Positions 15,623-23,158 of a stretch of 45,345 nucleotides of DNA are shown here, in pieces. The stretch spans positions 1 to 45,345 of the forward strand of contig JAFDVS010000091.1 of NCBI GenBank assembly GCA_018268935.1. The letters run 5' to 3'. The position numbers and the translations under genes were made by a program. Each line of letters begins with the position of its first letter. Positions within the stretch are counted from its first letter, which is position 1. Source of the stretch: Acidobacteriota bacterium (GTDB lineage: Bacteria; Acidobacteriota; Terriglobia; Bryobacterales; Bryobacteraceae). Under the pieces are notes generated by a model. That model searched no databases. It had not been told where the DNA came from and was given only the letters and a program-made list of their open reading frames with translations.

Positions 15623-17392
15623 ACAGCGGCGGATTTCGGCGTATAGCTCCTCGGCGTGGAAGGGCTTGGCGACGTAGCCGTCCATGCCCGCGTCGAGGAA
15701 GCGCTGGCGATCGCCAAGCAACGCGTTGGCGGAGATGCCGACGATGGGGAGGGCGCACCCATTTCCGCGGAGCAACTGAGTGGCTTCGATGCCGCAGAGT
15801 TCAGGCATCTGGTTATCCATGAGAATCAGGTCGAAATGTCCGGATTCAACGGCGGCGATGGCTTCGCGGCCGTTGGGGACGACGTGGACGTGGTGGCCGT
15901 GTTTGGAGAGCAGGCGGACGGCGACGATCTGGTTGAGGGAGTTATCCTCGGCAAGCAGGATCTTGAGCGGGCGGCCGGGATCGGAAGGGGCTGCATCGCC
16001 GGCCGGCTCGGCGCCGATGGTTTCGCAGGGCAGGTGGAGTGTGAAGAAGAAGTCGCTGCCTTTGCCGGGCTCACTGATCAATTCAATACGGCCCCGCATC
16101 AACTCCACCAATTGAGCGCTGATGGAAAGACCGAGCCCGGTACCGCCATGGCGCCGTGTGACCGATCCATCCACCTGGGCGAATGCTTCGAAGATATCGC
16201 GCTGCTGAGCGGCGGGAATGCCGATACCGGTGTCGCGTACGTGGAAGGTAAGATCGGCGTGGCCGCCGAAGACAGGGCCGGCCTCGACGCTGAGCTCGAC
16301 GTAGCCCTGGTCAGTGAATTTGAGGGCGTTGGCCACCAGATTGAGCAGGACCTGCTTGAGGCGGACCGGGTCGCCGAGTACGAAAGCCGGCACGGTTGGC
16401 GATACGGCAATGCGAAGCTCCACCTGTTTGTCATGCGCCTGGGTGGAGAGCACGGCGGCGACGTCCTCAGTCACTCGCCCCGGGGAGAAGGGGATGGCCT
16501 CGAGAGCGAGTTTCCCTGCTTCGATCTTGGAGAGATCGAGGATATCGTTGAGGACGCGCAGCAGGTCTTTGGCGGAGCCATGCAGGAGGCGGAGGTAATC
16601 GCTCTGCTGCGGGTTGACACCGGAGTGCTGCAGTAATTGAACCATGCCGAGGATTCCGTGCATGGGAGTGCGGATCTCATGGCTCATGTTGGCGAGGAAC
16701 TGGGTTTTGGCGCGATTGGCGGTTTCGGCGGATTTCTTGGCGGTTTCCAGTTCGCGGTTGATGGTGGCTTCGCGGTCTCGGTCGACGAGTTGTTTCCAGT
16801 AGGCGGTATTGAGGCGGTCTCCCTGCACGAAAAGGAAGACGGCGAAGATGACGGAACTGAACGCGAAGGCGTAGCCGTGTGCCGTGCCGAGCCAGAGCCC
16901 GGTGAGGATGATGGGGAAGAAAACGCTGCAAACCTGGATGCGTCCGAGGAGGGCGTTGGGAGTGAAGGAGATGACTGCGCCGGCGGTGATGCCGGCGACC
17001 CAGGCGATGACGAGGCTGTAGACCCAACTGTCAAACCCATAGGTGAAGATAACCGCGGCGGCCAGTACTCCACAAAAGGCGGCGATCAAAAGCACGGTAA
17101 GCGCGAGGAGCAGGCGCCACAAACGAGGGTCTTTCTGGTAAATGGAATCAAATCGAACGAGAATTACAACACGAAGGCCGAGAGCGAAGACAATTACGCT
17201 CACCATGGCCCAAATCCAGTAGGGATGGTCCTGAAAGATGGTGGTGGTGAAGTAGAGCAGCAGCAGGAGCACCGGGTAAACATAAAGGGCATGCGACAGC
17301 CGGACGCCCTGTTCCCGGTCTGCGAAGCAACGCAGCCTGTGCCAACGCTCGGGGTCGTCCTCCGGCGAAAACCCCAACATCCGGTACGGCAT
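15593..17392 (-). CDS. Hybrid sensor histidine kinase with membrane sensor and C-terminal receiver
   Basis: A 599-residue protein. Residues 35-190 contain about six hydrophobic helices with short loops, a membrane-embedded sensor. A coiled linker (205-228) leads to the HisKA domain with His238 in NMSHEIRTP. The ATPase domain has the N box (NLVANALKF), G1 (DTGIGIP) and G2 (GGTGLGLSIS). The receiver spans about 477-599 with Asp526 in LILMDNQMP and Lys576 in YVAKPF. All catalytic residues are present, so phosphotransfer to its own receiver is expected. No DNA-binding output is attached. The ATG at 17392 lacks a clear Shine-Dalgarno; ATG 17380 is an alternative. The open frame continues upstream to 17707 but overlaps the divergent gene and has no sensor character. 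Confidence 0.92.
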   Translation of the reverse strand: MPYRMLGFSPEDDPERWHRLRCFADREQGVRLSHALYVYPVLLLLLYFTTTIFQDHPYWIWAMVSVIVFALGLRVVILVRFDSIYQKDPRLWRLLLALTVLLIAAFCGVLAAAVIFTYGFDSWVYSLVIAWVAGITAGAVISFTPNALLGRIQVCSVFFPIILTGLWLGTAHGYAFAFSSVIFAVFLFVQGDRLNTAYWKQLVDRDREATINRELETAKKSAETANRAKTQFLANMSHEIRTPMHGILGMVQLLQHSGVNPQQSDYLRLLHGSAKDLLRVLNDILDLSKIEAGKLALEAIPFSPGRVTEDVAAVLSTQAHDKQVELRIAVSPTVPAFVLGDPVRLKQVLLNLVANALKFTDQGYVELSVEAGPVFGGHADLTFHVRDTGIGIPAAQQRDIFEAFAQVDGSVTRRHGGTGLGLSISAQLVELMRGRIELISEPGKGSDFFFTLHLPCETIGAEPAGDAAPSDPGRPLKILLAEDNSLNQIVAVRLLSKHGHHVHVVPNGREAIAAVESGHFDLILMDNQMPELCGIEATQLLRGNGCALPIVGISANALLGDRQRFLDAGMDGYVAKPFHAEELYAEIRRCLQASRMPLQ

Positions 17393-17470
17393 TGCCAATA
17401 GTATACTCAGGATTTCCGGCGGTTGGAGATGGCAAGCGGCGCCGGCGCTTCGTGAGGCAGACTGAAATTG

Positions 17471-18076
17471 ATGGAATCTACAGGAATCTCGGGTTTGTGG
17501 CGTTGCCCTTTGCACTATGCGGAGCGGCTGACATTGGCGTGGCAATTGACGTGGCCGGCGGTGGTGACCGATGTGCTGTGGTCGTTCACGGTGTATGTGC
17601 TGTTGGAGATCAAGTCGCAGGGGGCGGAGTTGATGTACCTGATTCCGTACCTGCTGCTGGTGGCTCCGTGGCTGGTGCGGCGGATGATGCGCCGCAATTA
17701 CCCTCAATTCCGGCTGAAGGTGCTGCGCGACGGATTGCCGGCGGAAATGAATTACACGGAAAGCTTCAAGGTGATGTGGCTGCTGAGCTGGCGGACGAGC
17801 ATCCTGACGCTGGCCGCGCTGTTTACGGGCTCATTTTTCCTGCGGTTCCTCAATGTGCAACTGGCCACGCTGGTGCCGAGTTCGGCCGAGGCTCCTTTTT
17901 TGAACGCAGCCGGATTGAGCGTGGTGGAGAACACGCTGGCGCTGTTTCTGATGCCGTTGGTGGCGCCGGGGATGTTTGCCAAGCAGTACGAGGGATTCCG
18001 CGTGGCGGCGGAGCGGATTACGGCTTCGGCTTCCGGCTCGCCCACATCGTCGCGAAAACAAACCACGAAAGCGTAG
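17471..18076 (+). CDS. Conserved-type integral membrane protein, function unknown
   Basis: A 201-residue protein with about four hydrophobic segments (near 28-45, 53-70, 98-122 and 148-168) separated by basic loops (RRMMRRNYPQFRLKVLRDG). The pattern resembles membrane proteins with no assigned function in Acidobacteria; I cannot place it in a named family. The ATG at 17471 is preferred over a TTG one codon earlier; GAGG lies upstream. It is divergent from the histidine kinase and convergent with the permease operon. Its last 59 bases overlap the small membrane gene on the opposite strand. Confidence 0.7.
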   Translation: MESTGISGLWRCPLHYAERLTLAWQLTWPAVVTDVLWSFTVYVLLEIKSQGAELMYLIPYLLLVAPWLVRRMMRRNYPQFRLKVLRDGLPAEMNYTESFKVMWLLSWRTSILTLAALFTGSFFLRFLNVQLATLVPSSAEAPFLNAAGLSVVENTLALFLMPLVAPGMFAKQYEGFRVAAERITASASGSPTSSRKQTTKA

Positions 18077-18188
18077 CTCCCAGCAGCAGGTTGTGATAGG
18101 ACTGCTGGGATTGGGCGCCGAGGAAGTAGGCAATGGCGGAATAGAGCCCGGCGCCGAGGGAAGCAATGGCGAGGATGAGCAGGATCAT
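18018..18188 (-). CDS. 56-residue two-helix membrane protein coupled to the NCS1 permease
   Basis: A 56-residue protein starting at ATG 18188, whose ATGA overlaps the permease stop codon, a sign of translational coupling. MILLILAIASLGAGLYSAIAY forms one hydrophobic helix and NLLLGATLSWFVFATMWA a second, with a basic tail (SRKPKP). It is short enough to be missed by standard gene calling and is buried in a long spurious frame. Small hydrophobic partners are known for other transporters (YhdT with the sodium:pantothenate symporter, MetS with MetP), so an accessory subunit is a reasonable inference. The 3' part is antisense to the end of the gene at 17471. Confidence 0.7.
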   Translation of the reverse strand: MILLILAIASLGAGLYSAIAYFLGAQSQQSYHNLLLGATLSWFVFATMWASRKPKP

Positions 18189-19552
18189 TGGGCTTTCCTT
18201 TCTCCCAGGTTGAGGACGATGTACAGAATGATGGCGAGGAAGTAGGCGGGCAGCCAGCGGTAAAAGAGGTGCAGCGGCATGATGGCGCAGACCCCGAGCG
18301 TGCCGATCCACACCACCAGCACCTTCCAATTGAAGAGAAGATTTTTGCGCTCGGCCTCGTACTGGGCGATGCCGAGGGCGGGGAAAATCCAATGCTCGGT
18401 GAGGACGACGGCGCCGATGGGCATCAGCACCAGGCCGTAGATGGCCACATAGTCCAGCAGGCGGACGAAGAAGATGGGGAAGCAGGCGAGAACGGAAGTG
18501 ATCAGTCCCGTGTAGAGGGTGAGCTTCCAGCGCGGCCAATTGGGGGTGACGGATTGCAGGGCGAGACCGGCGCGGTAGATGGTGGGATTGGCGGTGGTCC
18601 AGCCGGCGATCATAACGGCGAGCACTCCGGCCACTCCGGCGGCTCCATAGGCCATGCGGCCGGGATCCATTTCGCGGTTGGCGGCGGCCACCATGAGGCC
18701 GGAGCAGATCCAGGCGAGGTAATGGCCGGGGAAGATGCCGGTAGAAGTGAACAGCCCGTAGGTCCAGCTTTTGGCGTAGCGGAAGAGCGCCATGTCGGAA
18801 AGGCCGATGTGCATGGCGAGATTGGCGAACCAGGCGAAGAAGGCGATCTGCCAGAGCCCGAATTGTTCCTGGCCTTCCACGGGCTTTCCATTCCAGACTT
18901 TCGTTTCCAGGATTTCCCAGAAATTGTCGAAATTGGTGTGGACGCCCAGTGCCGGAAAAGTGGCGATGGCGCCGGCCACAAAGACGAGGAAGAGCCACGG
19001 GGAGCAGACGCCGGCGAATCGGCTCAGTGCGGCGAAGCCGAAAACGGCGAGCAAAGTGAAAAGGCATCCGATGAGGAGGGTGACCACAACCCATGCCGCG
19101 CTGTTGGGAAGCCAATCGTTGAGCGATGGCGTGGGAATGCCCATGGCAAATCCGACGGCGGTGGAACTGACGGAAATCATCGCGCCTGCCAGGATGCAGT
19201 AGAGCAGCGCGTTGGCGACGTTATAGATAAGGGTGAGGCCGGGGCCGGCGATGCGGCGCAGATACCAATAGAGCGTGAGGCGCGTGCTGACGGCGATGGG
19301 GGCGCAGATGAAAGTCCAGGAAAGGACGGCGAGGATGTTGCCGATGAGGAGGCCGATGAGGAGGTCTTTGGCGTGGACTCCGTGCAGGACGAAGAACGCT
19401 CCGATGACAAATTCGGTAGCGGCGACGTGTTCCCCGGCGAAGAGTCCGGCGAAGCGGGAGGCGGACTGGATATGGGAGGCGTGGACCGGTTCGCGGTCGA
19501 ATTCATTGATCTGGTCCATTTGGGAGACCAGACTGGCGAGTTTCGTGGCCAT
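18185..19552 (-). CDS. NCS1-type purine/cytosine permease-like transporter
   Basis: A 455-residue protein with about twelve hydrophobic segments. The N-terminal part (SRFAGLFAGEHVAATEFVIGAFFV) and later segments fit the nucleobase:cation symporter-1 fold, which uses a LeuT-like arrangement to import purines, pyrimidines, allantoin or hydantoins with H+ or Na+. Only general fold similarity is visible, so the substrate cannot be named. The ATG at 19552 follows the frame's better start; a GTG at 19570 adds six residues. It is separated from the upstream three-gene unit by a double hairpin, so it probably has its own promoter. It is coupled to a 56-residue membrane protein downstream. Confidence 0.82.
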   Translation of the reverse strand: MATKLASLVSQMDQINEFDREPVHASHIQSASRFAGLFAGEHVAATEFVIGAFFVLHGVHAKDLLIGLLIGNILAVLSWTFICAPIAVSTRLTLYWYLRRIAGPGLTLIYNVANALLYCILAGAMISVSSTAVGFAMGIPTPSLNDWLPNSAAWVVVTLLIGCLFTLLAVFGFAALSRFAGVCSPWLFLVFVAGAIATFPALGVHTNFDNFWEILETKVWNGKPVEGQEQFGLWQIAFFAWFANLAMHIGLSDMALFRYAKSWTYGLFTSTGIFPGHYLAWICSGLMVAAANREMDPGRMAYGAAGVAGVLAVMIAGWTTANPTIYRAGLALQSVTPNWPRWKLTLYTGLITSVLACFPIFFVRLLDYVAIYGLVLMPIGAVVLTEHWIFPALGIAQYEAERKNLLFNWKVLVVWIGTLGVCAIMPLHLFYRWLPAYFLAIILYIVLNLGERKAQ

Positions 19553-19595
19553 GAGGGGACATGTTACCACTGTTGGCCGGGTTGAGGGAAAAAGT

Positions 19596-19629
19596 GGCAG
19601 GCGTAGCGCGGGGGCGATCTACGCCTGCC
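19596..19629. terminator. Bidirectional rho-independent terminator
   Basis: Arms GGCAGGCGTAG and CTACGCCTGCC form a perfect 11-bp stem with a 12-base loop. On the minus strand the stem is followed by ACTTTTTCCC, on the plus strand by CTTTTCC. It lies after the stop of the gene at 19742 and before the permease start at 19552, so it mainly ends the 19742-21144 operon. Confidence 0.8.
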
Positions 19630-19631
19630 CT

Positions 19632-19658
19632 TTTCCGGCGATTGCGGGCCGCCGGAAA
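19632..19658. terminator. Second hairpin stacked against the terminator
   Basis: Arms TTTCCGGCG and CGCCGGAAA pair over 9 bp with a 9-base loop, two bases from the neighbouring terminator. On the minus strand it is transcribed first and may act as a tandem terminator or RNA-stabilising stem. Confidence 0.5.
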
Positions 19659-19741
19659 CTCAGGGAATCTATTGATATGTATTCCTCCGGCGGGCGCGGC
19701 GTTTCGCGGATGGTGTAAAGAGTTGCTTACACGCTCCAGGA

Positions 19742-20152
19742 TCAGGTGGTGGGGCGCTGATAGCGGCTGAGGAGTTCGGCAAAGGCCGTGGGATTGGCGT
19801 CTTTGGCGATGGCGTTCATGTGCAGGATGCAGTAGACCCCGATGCCTCCATAAGTGGATTGGCCGCGGGGCACCGGTGTGACGACTCCATCGACGATGGT
19901 GTTGCGGGCATAGTGACGGGCGTTGGCCTGAATGTCGTAGATGTAGTAGCCGGTGACGGCGTCGAAACGGCCTGTCGGGTTGGGGATGCCAAGTTCACCG
20001 ACTGTGGATGCGCCGACGATGATGGCGATCAGCCGTTGCACGGCTTCGACATCGGAATGGTGGTTTGGTTTTCCGCGTCCGACCTTGGCGTCGACGTTGA
20101 TGTAGTCCGACAATCCGGACTCAGGGTGGGGCAAACGAGCGGCGTGCGCCAT
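19742..20152 (-). CDS. Small protein with degenerate peptidoglycan-binding-like motif, paralogue A
   Basis: A 136-residue protein without signal peptide or membrane segment. Residues 17-75 (YINVDAKVGRGKPNHHSDVE, AVQRLIAII, then GRFDAVTGYYIYDIQ) recall the 'VGRG..N..DV..VQ' plus 'G..D..T...I..FQ' pattern of PG_binding_1-like domains. The rest (YCILHMNAIAKDANPTAFAELLSRYQR) is unlike that family. By eye, about half of all positions match the protein at 20698. The ATG at 20152 aligns with that paralogue's start and has GGAGGA upstream. It is third in a three-gene minus-strand unit whose middle gene encodes a secreted protein. Role unknown. Confidence 0.75.
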   Translation of the reverse strand: MAHAARLPHPESGLSDYINVDAKVGRGKPNHHSDVEAVQRLIAIIVGASTVGELGIPNPTGRFDAVTGYYIYDIQANARHYARNTIVDGVVTPVPRGQSTYGGIGVYCILHMNAIAKDANPTAFAELLSRYQRPTT

Positions 20153-20267
20153 GTGATGAAGTTCCTCCGTCTTCGGCAATCTGAATCCATTATTGAGCAA
20201 AGGAAATGTGTTGTCGAATGCGGGCAGGCTCGCTGCCCGCGATCGCATCTGGTCCCATAATCCGGGC

Positions 20268-20684
20268 TCACATTTTGCGGAAAGTGCCGCTCCAGGCGGT
20301 CTCCTGGTCGGCGGCGATGCCGTAGATCTTCTTTCCCTCCGAGACGATAACGAAATCCTGGGTGGCGGTGACTCCGTTGCCGAAGTCGGCGGTCATGCTT
20401 CCGGTGCAATCTGCGTTTACGGTGTAGGCGCCGCGGAAGGTGAAGTTGCGGATGACGGCGCCGCCGAAGCTGGTGGTATTGGTGGCGGTGAAGCCGCCGC
20501 GGCCGTCGAAGGTTTGCACGCCCACCGCGGCGAAGGGCACAGCCGCCGCTCCGGAGCCTTGCCAGCCGCTGATTTTGAAGGCGTATTTCCCGTCCAAAGA
20601 TGCTGCGGTGCAAGCGCGCGCGGGTTGAGCGGAAGCGAGCGCGAGGGCGGCTCCGAGGGTAAGCACAAGATAGATGGATTTCAT
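20268..20684 (-). CDS. Secreted small beta-rich protein, function unknown
   Basis: A 138-residue protein with signal peptide MKSIYLVLTLGAALALASA and a probable cut near ARA/CTAAS. The mature part alternates short strands with glycine turns (GKYAFKISGWQG, AAVGVQTFDGRGGFTATNT, FTFRGAYTVNADCTGSMTADFGNG), ending WSGTFRKM. This 'CTAASLxGxY...FDGxGxxT...GTYTVNxDCTG' layout is one I associate with acidobacterial secreted proteins of no known function. Two cysteines (about residues 25 and 93) could form a disulfide. It starts 14 bases after the stop of paralogue B and precedes paralogue A, so it is likely co-transcribed with both. Confidence 0.78.
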   Translation of the reverse strand: MKSIYLVLTLGAALALASAQPARACTAASLDGKYAFKISGWQGSGAAAVPFAAVGVQTFDGRGGFTATNTTSFGGAVIRNFTFRGAYTVNADCTGSMTADFGNGVTATQDFVIVSEGKKIYGIAADQETAWSGTFRKM

Positions 20685-20697
20685 GGTCGTTTTCTCC

Positions 20698-21144
20698 TTA
20701 ATAACGGTTGGCGGTGCAGAGGCCGGTGGTGGTTGGCGCGGAAGGTGTGGACTGGCGCTGGAATCGGCTGATCAGCTCGGCGTAGGCCGCGGGGTTGGTC
20801 TCTTGTGCGATGGCGTTGATGTGCAGCAGGCAGTAGGTTCCATGGCTTCGATAGTGAAGTTGGCCGGCGGGCACGGGGGAGATGGCGCCGTCGATGACTG
20901 TGCCGGGAAGGTTGCGGCGCGCACTGAGTTGGATGGCGAAGATGTAGTAGCCGGTGATTGCATCGAAGCGGCCGGTGGGGAAGGGAATCCCCATGTCCGA
21001 GTTCCGGGCGATGATCGCGACCAGGCGTTGAATGATCTCCACATCGCCGGATCGATTGGCACAATCCCGGCCCACTTTGGCGTCAATGTTGATGTACTCC
21101 GATATCCCTTCTACGGGGGGACTCAATCTGGATAGGTGCGGCAT
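20698..21144 (-). CDS. Small protein with degenerate peptidoglycan-binding-like motif, paralogue B
   Basis: A 148-residue protein without signal peptide or membrane segment. Residues 17-72 (YINIDAKVGRDCANRSGDVE, IIQRLVAII, GRFDAITGYYIFAIQ) and 103-130 (TYCLLHINAIAQETNPAAYAELISRFQR) align with paralogue A almost without gaps. It differs by a Ser/Thr-rich tail ending TANRY. The ATG at 21144 has AAGGAG seven bases upstream. It is the first gene of the three-gene unit and lies behind a promoter near 21277-21305. No enzyme motif is visible. If the domain truly binds cell wall, the lack of an export signal would need another secretion route. Confidence 0.75.
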   Translation of the reverse strand: MPHLSRLSPPVEGISEYINIDAKVGRDCANRSGDVEIIQRLVAIIARNSDMGIPFPTGRFDAITGYYIFAIQLSARRNLPGTVIDGAISPVPAGQLHYRSHGTYCLLHINAIAQETNPAAYAELISRFQRQSTPSAPTTTGLCTANRY

Positions 21145-21178
21145 TCTCGTTTCTCCTTGGAAGCTGTCTGTATCGCAG

Positions 21179-21195
21179 GCCGGGGTGAACCCGGC
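21179..21195 (-). promoter_or_regulatory. Leader hairpin upstream of the paralogue-B operon
   Basis: Arms GCCGGG and CCCGGC with a 5-base loop lie about 35 bases upstream of the ATG at 21144 in the predicted leader. No T-run follows, so it is more likely an mRNA-stability or translation element than a terminator. Confidence 0.35.
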
Positions 21196-21276
21196 TTGCT
21201 GTTCCAGTTTGCTTAGGAGGATTTGGGAACGGGAGTAACCGCGGGTATGGGAAGCGTGAAGCGCTTATGTTTCCGC

Positions 21277-21305
21277 ATGTTACGAAAGGTTACGTTCACT
21301 GTTAA
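21277..21305 (-). promoter_or_regulatory. Candidate sigma-70 promoter with overlapping direct repeats
   Basis: On the minus strand TTAACA (21305-21300) and TAACAT (21282-21277) are 17 bases apart. The repeat CGTAAC (plus strand GTTACG at 21279 and 21289, with a related GTTAACG at 21301) overlaps the -10 and spacer at helical-turn spacing. The -35 includes the stop codon region of the regulator gene at 21302. The leader to the ATG at 21144 is about 125 bases. Confidence 0.5.
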
Positions 21306-23149
21306 CGAGGCCGGTTGAGCGCGGCGTCGGACAGGCCGATGGTGTCCAGCAGGGCGCGGAAGCGAGGGTCGTTGCGGAGCGGATCCAACTCGGGGCTGAC
21401 ACGGGCCAGCCCGACATAGGATTCCTGGTTGAGGCGGGCTTTGTCGAGCCATTCGATGGCGCGCGCGATGTCCCCCAGGCCGGCGTAAACGATGGCGCGG
21501 TTGGATGCCGCGGTGAGCCGGGAAAGCGCTTGTTCGGCCTCCGCCCTGTGGCCGGTGCGAGCCTGGCAGTGGGCCAGGAACGCCTGCGCGATGGGCGAGG
21601 GAAGCAGCTTTTCGAAAGTAGCCGTGGCCGCCTTCAGATCGCCTTTTCCCAACTGGGCAGCGGAGATGAGAATTTGCGGCGATGGACTATTGGGGAAGGC
21701 GGTGCGCAGTTCCTGTGCCTGGGTGAGGCAGGCGTCGAACTGGCGTTGGAGGCAGAGCAGCCAGGGGCGGGCGATGGTGATGACCGGCGAGTAGGGATCG
21801 AGTTCCTGGGCACGGTTGAGTTCGGCGGTGGCTTCGCGCCAGCGGCTCTGGAGCGCCAGCAGGTCGACGGCCCGGGAGTAATGAGCGGCGGCGAGATTCG
21901 GGTCTAACTGGATGGCTTTTTCGAAGTGGCTGGCGGCGGCGGACCAATCGTAATCGTGGCGGGCGGCGATGCTGCCCATCAGCACCTGCGTGCGGGCCAG
22001 GTCCGGGGCACGTTCGAAAGCCTGGGCGAGGGCTGCTTTCGCGGATTTCACCAGGCTTTGGGTCGGATGCACCTGGAGGATGTCGGCCTGGACGTACATT
22101 TCGGCGAGGCCGAGATAGGGGAGCGCGTAGGATGGGTCGGCCTGAATGGACTGGCGGAAGAGGCTTTCCACCGGCGTGTAGTCGAGCAGAATCCCGGTGC
22201 CGGCGGCGTGGCGCGCACGCAAGTAGAGATCGAAGGCCTGGGGGTTGACCGTGAGGGGTTTGAAGGGTTTGGAAGTGAGAGTGGTCAACGTGCGCTGGAG
22301 TGCGTTGGTGACAGCCTGGGAGATCTCCGCCTGCACGGCGAAGACATCGGTGAGATCACGCTCGAAGGCACTTGACCAGAGTTGCTTGGCGTCGGATGTG
22401 CGGATGAGTTGCGCGGATATCTTGATGCGCTGGCCCTCGCGGCGGGCGCTTCCTTCCACCACGTAGGCGGCATGGAATCGCTGGCCGATGGATCGGACAT
22501 CCTCTTGTTTGCCTTTGAGGGTGAAAGCCGATGTGCGGGCGACGACCGAGAGGCTGCCCGTGCGGGCGAGGGCATTGGTGAGATCTTCGGTGAGGCCATC
22601 GGCGAAGTAGCCGTTGGCGGGATCGGTGCTGAGGTTGAGGAATGGCAGCACTACTACGGAGGGATTTGCGGCTTCGGGTTGTGGGCTGGGCGTGCGGGTC
22701 AGCCACCATATGGCGAGCGAAGTGAGAAGAATGGCGGCTGCCAGGATAGGGCGGAGATGGGTCCGGGGCGGCGTTGCTGGAGGCTGTGTTGGTTGCTCCG
22801 GCTCAGGGGCCGGCGTTTGGAACTCGGGGATGTATGCGCCTTTGGGGATCTGAATGCGCAGGCCGGATGATGCGCCTTCGGTTTGGTAATACTCTTCCAG
22901 GCGCTTGCGCAGTTTTCCGGCTTCGACGCGCACGATGGTGTCTGTTTTGGGATCGAAGTCGGGCGGACGATCGAAGACATCGACGCCGAGCACGGACTCC
23001 TTAATGGAAGCGGCGTTGCCTTCGAGTGTCCGGTCCACTACGTACTGCAGGAAACGGCGGGACCGCGCAGCATTGGCGAAGGCGCTGCTTTCGAGGATTT
23101 GGCGCAATTCCTTTTGGATCGATATGGGATCCGCAGGGATCGAGGACAT
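21302..23149 (-). CDS. Membrane-anchored TolB/FlgO-like TPR protein with N-terminal regulatory domain
   Basis: A 615-residue protein. Residues 8-110 are a domain (FANAARSRRFLQYVVDRTLEG, SIKESVLGVDVFDRPPDFDPKTDTIVRVEAGKLRKRLEEYY, IPKGAYIPEF) that recurs at the front of adenylate-cyclase-like and TPR regulators and is thought to act like a CadC-type cytoplasmic head. A Pro-rich linker precedes one membrane helix (134-150). Residues 163-300 are the TolB/FlgO-like module (SVVVLPFLNLSTDPANGYFADGLTEDL). The rest is TPR helices (about 350-600). It probably senses outside conditions and acts inside; neither DNA binding nor a catalytic site is proven. It lies nine bases downstream of the acyl-CoA synthetase gene. 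Confidence 0.8.
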   Translation of the reverse strand: MSSIPADPISIQKELRQILESSAFANAARSRRFLQYVVDRTLEGNAASIKESVLGVDVFDRPPDFDPKTDTIVRVEAGKLRKRLEEYYQTEGASSGLRIQIPKGAYIPEFQTPAPEPEQPTQPPATPPRTHLRPILAAAILLTSLAIWWLTRTPSPQPEAANPSVVVLPFLNLSTDPANGYFADGLTEDLTNALARTGSLSVVARTSAFTLKGKQEDVRSIGQRFHAAYVVEGSARREGQRIKISAQLIRTSDAKQLWSSAFERDLTDVFAVQAEISQAVTNALQRTLTTLTSKPFKPLTVNPQAFDLYLRARHAAGTGILLDYTPVESLFRQSIQADPSYALPYLGLAEMYVQADILQVHPTQSLVKSAKAALAQAFERAPDLARTQVLMGSIAARHDYDWSAAASHFEKAIQLDPNLAAAHYSRAVDLLALQSRWREATAELNRAQELDPYSPVITIARPWLLCLQRQFDACLTQAQELRTAFPNSPSPQILISAAQLGKGDLKAATATFEKLLPSPIAQAFLAHCQARTGHRAEAEQALSRLTAASNRAIVYAGLGDIARAIEWLDKARLNQESYVGLARVSPELDPLRNDPRFRALLDTIGLSDAALNRPR

Positions 23150-23158
23150 TCCCTCATT

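Noticed and set aside
18188..19585. 465-residue plus-strand frame antisense to the permease
   Set aside because: Gly/Glu/Asp-rich with no fold signature; the opposite frame encodes a clear permease.
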